24,659 nt of DNA from a virus. The stretch is from positions 1 through 24,659 of IMG/VR virus record IMGVR_UViG_3300024999_000377. One strand, written 5' to 3'. Every line of letters begins with the position of its first letter. The first letter of the stretch is position 1. A model generated the notes under the pieces. It made no database searches. It was given only the letters and a program-made list of their open reading frames with translations, and was not told the origin of the DNA. Positions 1-7,614 of the stretch are shown here, piece after piece. The position numbers and the translations under genes are program-made.

Positions 1-1501
1 AATATATTATTTTTTCGACTATAGAGGTTGTTGTTCTACTTAATCTATCATAAAATGCTCCATACTGTGTAAAATTACCAGTAGCAGTCCAGCTATCAAC
101 ATAACTCAATGGTGCTGCATTTCCACCCTGTGCCTGAACCGCATAATTTGTCACTAGCGGGGATCCGCCTCTAGGTTCCAAACCATTCACAAAATCTTTA
201 AAATTAACATTTGATACGGTACGATATCTACCGGCCATAGTATAACCATTGCCTGTCGCTGGAAAATATGTTTCCAAGAAGACTGAATCGTCCCATGTCT
301 CCGTAGTCGGAGCCGTTGGGAATGTTAAAACTGTCAATGGCATTTTTATCTCATACCCATTGACTGAATAGGTTGTTTCGGGGATTGTGATTGAGTTTAA
401 ATTTGCGGTTGAACCTGTGGTAATAGGTAAGTAATTGACAACTCCTGAGTGCTTTTGATTACGAACAATATATGCTTTCGCCTTATCAATATCGTTTAAA
501 GAAACAACTGTTGCAGCACCAGTTATGCTAAAATTACCTTTGTATTCCCATGTAGTTCCGCTATACCGATACCATTGGTTGTTATCCAAAGTTTGAGCAC
601 ACCAACCTGCAGAGGGGGCGGGGTAAGTGGATGCAAGGGCAGCAAAATTTGCTACAGGTGTTTGCCAAATTAGGATACCCGTGTTATAAGTTCCCTGGCG
701 ATTTGCTTCTTGTGAGATTCTGGTAGCTTCATTTGTAACCCTTGTCGACTCCGCACTAGCTCTTGAGGCTTCCGCGCCAACTCTTGCGCTTTCTACTGAA
801 ACCCTGCTAGTTTCACTTGTGAATCTTGCACTTTCAGAGCTATTTCTTGCTATTTCGGCTGTATTTCTGCTAGTCTCAGTCGTAATTCTAGTATCCTCTG
901 AGTCGACGCGAATAATTTCCGCACTGACTCTACCGCTTTCCTCCAAAACCCTTTCTGATTCAGCAGCTACACGCCCCTGCTCATTAGTCACCCTAATCGA
1001 CTCACTTGCTAATCTAGTCACCTCAGCACTCGACCTTGACCCTTCGTTGGCATTCATAGCCGTAAGCGCGTTAGTCGCTTCTACGATCTTAGCATCGATC
1101 AACGCGATCTCGTTGGTGCTAAGTAAACCAGCTCCGTTATCGATCGAACTCGAAACTGTAAAATTAAAAGTTCCGGTGCTTAGTTTCTTACCATCTAGAG
1201 AGAAACTTACTTCGGCTTTAACTATTCCTACGGCAGCAATGCTATTTGACTTTAGGATGCACTGAATTTTCCCATTTGGTCCATCCACGATACTAACCCC
1301 TGTGGTGCTATCCTGTATTACTAGCGTTTGGTCAGCCTTCAGGAAAGCGAACGAAACCGTTTGTCCTGTGACGTTTACCACTTGTCCGCCATCGGTTATG
1401 GTGATTTCTAGCACCCCAGTATCAATATTGTTTTGTACAAAATTAATATTGCTAAAAGATCGTTGTTTAAAATCAAGATTTATTTTATGCCTATTCTCCA
1501 T
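1..1501 (-). CDS. BppU-like baseplate / receptor-binding protein, 3' end cut by window edge
   Basis: A frame open from an ATG at 1501 to the left edge gives 500 residues with no stop, so the C-terminus is missing. The start has a strong ribosome site (GGGAGGTG, 6 bases upstream). Residues 1-125 resemble the N-terminal domain of lactococcal-type BppU baseplate proteins, which attaches the protein to the tail tip. Residues 160-271 are sixteen consecutive heptads of the form E-x-x-R-x-x-x, a likely trimeric coiled-coil stalk. After that comes a short module rich in W, Y and G (about 275-325) of a type common in phage fibres, then an unrecognised region that probably begins the host-binding part. 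It is the last gene seen in the tail-tip series Dit, Tal, DUF4376-like, BppU. The family call rests on the N-terminal pattern, the stalk and the position; the ligand cannot be read from sequence. Confidence 0.8.
   Translation of the reverse strand, partial: MENRHKINLDFKQRSFSNINFVQNNIDTGVLEITITDGGQVVNVTGQTVSFAFLKADQTLVIQDSTTGVSIVDGPNGKIQCILKSNSIAAVGIVKAEVSFSLDGKKLSTGTFNFTVSSSIDNGAGLLSTNEIALIDAKIVEATNALTAMNANEGSRSSAEVTRLASESIRVTNEQGRVAAESERVLEESGRVSAEIIRVDSEDTRITTETSRNTAEIARNSSESARFTSETSRVSVESARVGAEASRASAESTRVTNEATRISQEANRQGTYNTGILIWQTPVANFAALASTYPAPSAGWCAQTLDNNQWYRYSGTTWEYKGNFSITGAATVVSLNDIDKAKAYIVRNQKHSGVVNYLPITTGSTANLNSITIPETTYSVNGYEIKMPLTVLTFPTAPTTETWDDSVFLETYFPATGNGYTMAGRYRTVSNVNFKDFVNGLEPRGGSPLVTNYAVQAQGGNAAPLSYVDSWTATGNFTQYGAFYDRLSRTTTSIVEKIIY
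689..1024 (-). repeat. Sixteen 7-codon (21-base) tandem repeats encoding a coiled-coil stalk
   Basis: Within the BppU-like gene the codons repeat every 21 bases as E-x-x-R-x-x-x, for example ESERVLE, ESGRVSA, ETSRVSV and ESARVGA. Glu and Arg are nearly invariant while the other positions vary among Ser, Ala, Thr and Val. The phase is perfect over 112 residues, as expected for a continuous coiled coil. Such arrays can gain or lose units by recombination, which would change stalk length. Confidence 0.85.
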
Positions 1502-1552
1502 GGTAAGCACCTCCCATTTCTTAAGATCATCCCACAATCATATTCCATTTAC

Positions 1553-2026
1553 TTACCACTCTATGGAAACAATTGTGCCCATAGTCGACGCAGTTGTTAA
1601 TGCGATTTGATTTTCAAAATCATCCAATCTACTTATTTTTGTATTCCTAAAATCGTTAGCTTCTTTGAATAATTGGATAAATTGTGATCGATTATGAGGA
1701 ACCATTCCGGCATCTTTGGTTTTCCAATCAATTCCACTTAATGTGTCATCTAGAAGGAATGCCGTTGCTTGTTGAGTTAAATATCTTTGCCATTCTTCAT
1801 TGAATTCATAATCGTGTGCTGCTCCACTTGCCGATGAAGTGAATCCATTAAGTATTTCTTGATTACAATCGATATTCAATTCTTCTATTTTTGCTTGCTG
1901 CACATAAGGTAATTTTTCTGCGTCAGTAATCTCAACGACAGTTAAATTAGGAAAGTCATTTGGGGGATTGACGCTATTACCGTACCCCCTAATTGTACCA
2001 TCAGCTTCTTTATACATGTACAACAA
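1553..2026 (-). CDS. DUF4376-like small tail-tip protein
   Basis: A 157-residue protein between Tal and the BppU-like gene. The N-terminus (YKEADGTIRGYG then a P-P-N-D-F stretch) and the C-terminal half, with a D-W-K-T-K-D-A-G block followed by a helical segment, match the pattern of DUF4376-type proteins near phage tail fibre genes. Their role is not established; a structural or fibre-assembly role is an inference from position. The likely start is TTG at 2026: the GGGGTG at the end of Tal lies 9 bases upstream, good spacing for it, whereas an in-frame ATG at 2017 would be 18 bases away. Tal stops only 6 bases upstream, so translation is probably coupled. Confidence 0.7.
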   Translation of the reverse strand: MLYMYKEADGTIRGYGNSVNPPNDFPNLTVVEITDAEKLPYVQQAKIEELNIDCNQEILNGFTSSASGAAHDYEFNEEWQRYLTQQATAFLLDDTLSGIDWKTKDAGMVPHNRSQFIQLFKEANDFRNTKISRLDDFENQIALTTASTMGTIVSIEW

Positions 2027-2032
2027 ATTATA

Positions 2033-5000
2033 TCACACCCCTTTTGGTATAATAATTAATTCAGCTTTATACAATTTTGCTGTGTAACCGGAAGTGTTTG
2101 CTTTAAAAGCAACGCCTAATAAATCGCCGGCATTAAGATTGGTAAAATACGACGTAGCATCAGTTCTCAGCGTTTTTTGAACCGTATTATTACCCGACAC
2201 CCAAGTCAAGATGGAGACAGCACCAGCTCCTCCGTCAAGAAGACTTTGGTCTATTCTTATCAGTTCAACTTGAGCATAATCTCCGCTTCCGCTCGAACTA
2301 AGAGCTGCTTGGAAAGCAAACTGTGTTCCTTCGGGCCAGTTTTTTAGGATGGAAAGCACATTCGAATACGTTATTGTGCCAGTTATTATATCATCCAAAG
2401 TCGATGAACCTAAACGAACAGCTTTAGCGTGGGTGTAGGTTGAGGTACTGACATACGAAGTATTGTCTGGGTAATACAAAGGTACAACTATCTCTTTAAC
2501 TGTCATATTAGCAGCTAGTTTATTTAATAATGTCATTTTTGCACTATAATACGAAGTAAATTTTCCTCTAAAATACTCTCCATCTATGCTCGTTGTAACG
2601 TCCATATTTGTTAGAAGAACCGGATAAGTGTTGTAAGGAGCGATGTTATACAAATAATTATATAGATCAGAATGCATTGCTAAGTAATTATTGCTGTCAG
2701 TAGTTAAGTCGTAATTTACACCCTGATTATAAAGCGGTGAATACTCCGCATCGATTATTTGCCAATCTCTTAATACTGCTTTCTTCTCAACGGGAGTTAT
2801 CTTGCTATCATCGGCAATGTCAGCTAATAATGCATTTGCTGTGTCTGCATCTTGTTGTGCAGTATTAATTAAAACATCAATATCTTCTGGTGCTGCAGTC
2901 CAATCGGTAGCTTTATTCCCTTCTTCTAGTTTTATTTCACTAAACCATACTGAGCAGTTTACACCATTTGTTATAGTTGCATTATTATCTATTGCCACAA
3001 ACCCATCAACTATTACAGATGGAGTTGTGAATACGTATGTGCTTTTTGCGAAAGTTGTAGTGAGTTCGGAATATGGACTATGAATTATAATGTCGTAATT
3101 CGAAACACCTGTAGACGTTCTTCCAAGTACAAAAATATCATATGTTGTCGAATTTCCGTCTCCTTTAACTGATACTGATAACACATATTGAGTATTAGGT
3201 TTTAAATTGAATCTTATTGATGTGTATGCTCTTTTTTCTACTAATGTTGAATTATCTACTTGTAATGCTTGTTTACTATCAACCACTACAGGCACAGGAG
3301 ATCCAACCCAACCGAAAGTCCCCCTTAACCCTATACTATTTACAACTAAATTTCTCCCTCCAATTTTTACACTATCAACCTGAAGTGATGATATCTTATT
3401 AAGGAGAGTGGATTTCTTACTTTGTACATTCTCAAATTTTGCCTGTACATCGAGTTTTTGCGAAGCGGTTATGGCAATTGGGTACGCTGTGCTCGCTTTC
3501 CCTACCCAAGTATTGAGTAGGATTCCAAGGTCAGATAAAGCATCTTGATAATCTGTTTTTTCATTAGGTTTGATATTAGTCAAGCCCAGTGTCGTAGCGA
3601 TATCTATTAGTGGATTAGATTCAGCAATCACCAAACTTAGATCTGTCGCAAGACTTTTGGATTCCTTTTCAGTTACCAAACCGTCACTTAATGCGTTATT
3701 TATTTCCACAGCCAACCCGTCTATGGCTTCACTTAGTCCAACAACAGCGTCATCGATATATGTTTTTGCAACTGTGGCAATTGTTGTCAAAAGTGCTTGT
3801 CTCGCGTCAAAATAATCTTTAAATTTAATTTGAAATTCTACGGAATCAATAATCGAGGTGATTTTCATATTTACTAATAATGGTGAAATGTATAAATCTA
3901 AAGTGTCATATTTAGTTTGATAGATAACCCGTGCGCTAGGAATCGATGGATAATCAATTGTGCTATAAATAGTACCCTGACTTAAAATACCGTCCTTCTC
4001 AGCAATAATAATATTCCACTCTTTTAACACAGTTTTCTTTTCAGAAGAAGTGAATTTTCCACCTTGTGCAATATCAGTTATGATTTTATTCATAGCATCT
4101 GCATCTTCTTGAGCTAGATCCGCAGCCAATTGAGCTTCCGCAGCCAAATAAGAACTCCCCATAGCAATGCCGAATGGAGTTCCATCTACAATTTTAGTAG
4201 ATATATCAGCATAAGGCGCATTATTGTCACTTGATGAAAATACTTCCAATGCGGTTCCTTTGTAAATTCCGGGTATTCCCACTAAGGCATAGGGGAATTC
4301 ACCTATACCGGTATCCGTTCCTGTTCCACCACATCTTATTACAGAAGTTAACAGATTGAGGTTCCAACCAATAGAATTATAAGATGTCAGAACCACAATT
4401 ATTGAGTCGTCTAAGGTATCCAATTTTGTCGCTAATGCATCTCGCCCCGTATCATCTAAAAATGTATCATATAGCTGTGTAAATATGATAGACAAATCGT
4501 CTCTACTAATTACGGTTAACATTAATCCTCTGCCAGATGCACTACTAGCACTAATGGTCTTTTTATTTATTTTTAGTGCACGACTAGCGTTCCTATTCGC
4601 ACCTGTCCCTCGTACAAATAGTTCACCATCTATCGAATACTCAGGAGTCTTCAGTGATATAGAATTGGCCAAAGTAACTTTGGTGCTCATGACAGCTTTG
4701 AACTTGCCGAGCAGCGCTTTTTTTTCAGTGGTTTTCATCCTCTTGGGGTAACTATCCAGAGATAGATCAACCCATTTAGCAAGTTCAACTTCTAGTCCGT
4801 CCGTACCGCAAGAGGCTATAGTTCCAGTCAAAGAATTTTGATAAGCGTTAATAATAGTAGCGCTAACAACTAGCGTGTTTGCAGCCTCTATAACGTCAGC
4901 GCTTTCAGCAATAATTTTATCAAATGACGCTTTCAGCGAAACCGATTCATCGTAGGTAATTAAATTCCCCTTTGCGAATGTCGCGATATCCATTTGCATG

Positions 5001-6928
5001 GAAACAATTGCAACGTTAGCTTCAAAAACCTGTTGATCGGTATAATCAAGTTCGTTATCCTTTCTAATCTGAATAATTATGGTGTTTAATGCGGTTTTTG
5101 TTAATTCAACTTCCTTTAAATTGTTATTTACGATCTTCCCTTTATTGACGCTAATTCCGATTGGATAGGTAGCGGAAGATCTATCGAGCCACTCGTCGAT
5201 TGAGTCTAGGGTGTTGGTAATTGCGCTTTTATAACTATTTTCCGCCGATGTTAATCCTGATAAATCGGTTCCATCGATAATCAGTTTTAACTCATCGGAA
5301 ATCGCAATGACATCATCGGATTCCGTCTGAACGGCAACGAATAAAGTGTCTAATATGTTGGATTCGACTTCGGTAATTGATCCGTTCTTAATGTAGGTAT
5401 TCACTTGTGCCTGGAAGGCGCTTAGGGCAGTGTTCAGCTCCGTCACCTGATCCTCGACATATCGTTTTCCATCATCGAGCCTGGCTTTACCAATTGCATT
5501 CATGAGTAGAGACTTAGCCTTCTGTACATTCTTAAAAAGCTCACTAATAATGGACATTTCTCCTGGTAAAATCACAATCGGATAGTTAGGTTGGTCGATC
5601 CATTTACTCGTCAACTCAATGGTCAAGGTGGACAACGCGTCAGAATAATCGGCTTTTTCCGTAACGATTTCGAGTGTCTCCGCAAGATGTAAGACATCTT
5701 CGGATTCTGCCGTGAGTTGTGAAAGGTCAAGTTTCAAGGTCCTTGCCTCCGCTAACGAAATGTACCCGTCAGAAGAAAACTTATTTAAATCTTCGCTCAA
5801 TTCAAAAAGTTCCACGTCCAACTCCTGCACTTGTAGGTCCAGGTAATTCTTAGCCTTTACGAAATCTCGCTTTACCGTTTGAATGATGGAGGTAATGCTT
5901 GTGGCCATATTGGATTTGAAACTTCCTAATTCGATCTTTTCGAGCCTATTGGTTAGGCTATTTTTGGTTACCTTTATCACTTTAGCACTAAGATCAATGT
6001 TGAGTCTAGGATGTTTTACCGTAACTAAATCACCGAGAAGAACACTTTCTAAAATTGCATAATTCTTATATTCTTCTGTTTTTGATAACTCGATAAAATC
6101 AATTTTATAGTTAAATTGGGGCATATCGAGTTTAGAGGAAATCAGGTAATTGATGGCGACTGTTCTTAGTAGCTCAATCGCCATCGCCTCTGTAATTCCT
6201 AGTTCTTCATCCACCCCGATCTCGAAGAAATCCTCAGTTTTAATTCTTGGAAAAGGGTAGTTATTGATATATGGACTGTCAATATATTTCTCTGGAAGCA
6301 TTAAATTATCTTTACCGATTGCCATTAAGCGAGTACACATATCCTCTGTAGAGAGGGTTTCTTCGATCCCTTGAATATTCTTACCATAGCTAATTAGGAC
6401 GCCTCTATCAAGGCCTCTAGCCTCTAAGAGGGTGATTGTGAAGTTATCTCTAATCAGTTCTCCACCCCATGTAGCAATGATTCCTTCTGATCCCATGATC
6501 GCTTCGACAGGATTAACGAGGGTGAATGTCTTGCTCTTTATACCTCCGACATCGCTTGAGTTTGTAAAGTTGTGAGGGTATTGGGTATCATTCAAGACTT
6601 GATTAAGGGTCGAGGCCCCGGATAATTCCGTAGACTCAGAACTCTCAATTAGATTTCCAAGCAGATCGTAAAAAATATGACGAGCGTTAATTTTGATATC
6701 ACTTAGAGTCTTTACTTTTCTGTAGATCCTAAATAACTGCCCGTCGGCTTTAATGATGTTCTCTTCTAAGAGATATTGCCACTTCCCTCGCTCGTCAAGC
6801 GGGTAAGTCAATTCGAGCTCATACAGACCGTTAAGTTCTTCAGTTATAAGACAGGAAGTAGTCTCCGACAACACAACTAAACCGTTATTATCAAAGTTGG
6901 CACATTTGCTGTCGTACATATTAATCAT
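2033..6928 (-). CDS. Tail-associated protein (Tal / prophage endopeptidase tail family), multi-domain tail tip
   Basis: About 1630 residues. The first 345 or so match the N-terminal hub domain of siphophage Tal proteins (phage minor structural / prophage endopeptidase tail family), which closes the tail tube below Dit. The rest is modular (rough residue numbers from the TTG at 6943): helical repeats of one type at 389-490, 519-625, 657-765 and 1086-1188; an ILEI/FAM3-like domain at 772-930; a second helical repeat type at 935-1062 and 1357-1483; a beta-rich carbohydrate-binding-like domain at 1193-1352 ending in K-L-E-E-G-N-K-A-T-D-W; and an unrecognised beta-rich end from 1484. No clear peptidoglycan hydrolase motif is visible. 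I chose ATG at 6928 because it forms a TAATG overlap with the Dit stop and has GGCGGTGG 5 bases upstream; a TTG at 6943 would add 5 residues. The module borders are judged by eye. Confidence 0.88.
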   Translation of the reverse strand: MINMYDSKCANFDNNGLVVLSETTSCLITEELNGLYELELTYPLDERGKWQYLLEENIIKADGQLFRIYRKVKTLSDIKINARHIFYDLLGNLIESSESTELSGASTLNQVLNDTQYPHNFTNSSDVGGIKSKTFTLVNPVEAIMGSEGIIATWGGELIRDNFTITLLEARGLDRGVLISYGKNIQGIEETLSTEDMCTRLMAIGKDNLMLPEKYIDSPYINNYPFPRIKTEDFFEIGVDEELGITEAMAIELLRTVAINYLISSKLDMPQFNYKIDFIELSKTEEYKNYAILESVLLGDLVTVKHPRLNIDLSAKVIKVTKNSLTNRLEKIELGSFKSNMATSITSIIQTVKRDFVKAKNYLDLQVQELDVELFELSEDLNKFSSDGYISLAEARTLKLDLSQLTAESEDVLHLAETLEIVTEKADYSDALSTLTIELTSKWIDQPNYPIVILPGEMSIISELFKNVQKAKSLLMNAIGKARLDDGKRYVEDQVTELNTALSAFQAQVNTYIKNGSITEVESNILDTLFVAVQTESDDVIAISDELKLIIDGTDLSGLTSAENSYKSAITNTLDSIDEWLDRSSATYPIGISVNKGKIVNNNLKEVELTKTALNTIIIQIRKDNELDYTDQQVFEANVAIVSMQMDIATFAKGNLITYDESVSLKASFDKIIAESADVIEAANTLVVSATIINAYQNSLTGTIASCGTDGLEVELAKWVDLSLDSYPKRMKTTEKKALLGKFKAVMSTKVTLANSISLKTPEYSIDGELFVRGTGANRNASRALKINKKTISASSASGRGLMLTVISRDDLSIIFTQLYDTFLDDTGRDALATKLDTLDDSIIVVLTSYNSIGWNLNLLTSVIRCGGTGTDTGIGEFPYALVGIPGIYKGTALEVFSSSDNNAPYADISTKIVDGTPFGIAMGSSYLAAEAQLAADLAQEDADAMNKIITDIAQGGKFTSSEKKTVLKEWNIIIAEKDGILSQGTIYSTIDYPSIPSARVIYQTKYDTLDLYISPLLVNMKITSIIDSVEFQIKFKDYFDARQALLTTIATVAKTYIDDAVVGLSEAIDGLAVEINNALSDGLVTEKESKSLATDLSLVIAESNPLIDIATTLGLTNIKPNEKTDYQDALSDLGILLNTWVGKASTAYPIAITASQKLDVQAKFENVQSKKSTLLNKISSLQVDSVKIGGRNLVVNSIGLRGTFGWVGSPVPVVVDSKQALQVDNSTLVEKRAYTSIRFNLKPNTQYVLSVSVKGDGNSTTYDIFVLGRTSTGVSNYDIIIHSPYSELTTTFAKSTYVFTTPSVIVDGFVAIDNNATITNGVNCSVWFSEIKLEEGNKATDWTAAPEDIDVLINTAQQDADTANALLADIADDSKITPVEKKAVLRDWQIIDAEYSPLYNQGVNYDLTTDSNNYLAMHSDLYNYLYNIAPYNTYPVLLTNMDVTTSIDGEYFRGKFTSYYSAKMTLLNKLAANMTVKEIVVPLYYPDNTSYVSTSTYTHAKAVRLGSSTLDDIITGTITYSNVLSILKNWPEGTQFAFQAALSSSGSGDYAQVELIRIDQSLLDGGAGAVSILTWVSGNNTVQKTLRTDATSYFTNLNAGDLLGVAFKANTSGYTAKLYKAELIIIPKGV
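2495..4141 (-). repeat. Two ~127-residue helical modules (type B) in Tal
   Basis: Two related blocks at about 3758-4141 and 2495-2875. They share a D-A-D-A/T-x-N-x-(I/L)-(I/L)-x-D-I-A start, then K-(F/I)-T-x-x-E-K-K-x-V-L-(K/R)-(E/D)-W-x-I-I-x-A-E, and end with a (E)-(Y/F)-x-x-K-F-x-x-Y-(Y/F)-x-A helix. Modules of this kind are common in siphophage central tail fibre proteins and probably act as spacers. Confidence 0.75.
3380..5779 (-). repeat. Four degenerate ~105-residue helical modules (type A) in Tal
   Basis: Four protein-level repeats lie at about 5474-5779, 5069-5389, 4649-4975 and 3380-3688. Each starts with a G-x-I/L-(S/T)-x-x-E-(A/S) segment, continues with a helix containing A/T-E-S-(x)-D/P-(V/L), and closes with W-(I/V/L)-D/G...(T/S)YP followed by a helix of the type F-x-x-V-x-x-K-x-x-L-x-N. 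They are interrupted by the ILEI-like domain and one type B module. Divergence is high, so they are old duplications and not DNA-level repeats. Confidence 0.7.
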
Positions 6929-7614
6929 TATATCCACCGCCAATTAGGAGTAATTTCTACTTTACTTACAGCTCCGTTCCAACTAATCGTATTTAATCCT
7001 ATTTTGAATTTAGGAAAGTTACCACTCATGTTTTGATTCTGGAGAGTTGTATCCTTGAAACAATCCATTAGATCAGAGTCAATTGTGACGTATCCTGATA
7101 CGTTGGCGAGATGGATCACGGCGTCGTTAATGCTGAGATCAATTGCGCCGTCCCCATAAACCTTGATAATGGGTTTGCTCTCGTACGTCCCCCAATTATA
7201 AATGCTACTTGGTACAGCAAGGGTGGTTACGTTCGGATCAAGAGATAGACCAAATGGTTGACAATCAAAGATCACTATGAATTTATACCACTGCCGCATG
7301 ATTCGATTAAATGGGATCTGATTAATAATGCTTGCTTTATATTTCCGGTCTGGTTGATTTGAGAAGATAACTTCTCCAGAGCCATCTAACCAGGCTAGAA
7401 CTTGTTCGACCATCGCGATGTCTAAAAGAGTGCATTCACAAGTTTTGACTGTACTCCCGTACGTTTTAAGGTCTTCGGTTAGAAAGCCATCTCTTCCTGG
7501 TATGACTATCTTATTTATATCTCTATTGACTTTGATGATGGGTGGCACCTCGTTTACTAAAATCCCCATATCAATACTAGAAATGTTATTGTATATAAAA
7601 TATGGTTCGCTCAT
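6928..7614 (-). CDS. Distal tail protein (Dit)
   Basis: A 228-residue protein that fits the siphophage Dit family, whose hexamer forms the hub joining the tail tube to Tal and the receptor-binding proteins. Visible family marks are an I-P-G-R-D-G motif near residue 40, a central I-Y-N-W-G-T segment followed by P-I-I-K-V-Y-G near 145-155, and a C-terminal end of P-N-W-R-W-I, a pattern shared by many Dit proteins of Gram-positive phages. The length is close to the usual 220-260 residues, with no extra carbohydrate-binding insertion. The ATG at 7614 overlaps the tape measure stop as TAATG with GGGGTGG upstream, so the two are translationally coupled. Its own stop overlaps the Tal ATG the same way. 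Confidence 0.9.
   Translation of the reverse strand: MSEPYFIYNNISSIDMGILVNEVPPIIKVNRDINKIVIPGRDGFLTEDLKTYGSTVKTCECTLLDIAMVEQVLAWLDGSGEVIFSNQPDRKYKASIINQIPFNRIMRQWYKFIVIFDCQPFGLSLDPNVTTLAVPSSIYNWGTYESKPIIKVYGDGAIDLSINDAVIHLANVSGYVTIDSDLMDCFKDTTLQNQNMSGNFPKFKIGLNTISWNGAVSKVEITPNWRWI

Noticed and set aside
819-1265. Plus-strand open frame opposite the heptad repeat of the BppU-like gene
   Set aside because: Ser/Leu-rich product created by the 21-base repeat read backwards; the minus strand has the strong ribosome site and recognisable domains.
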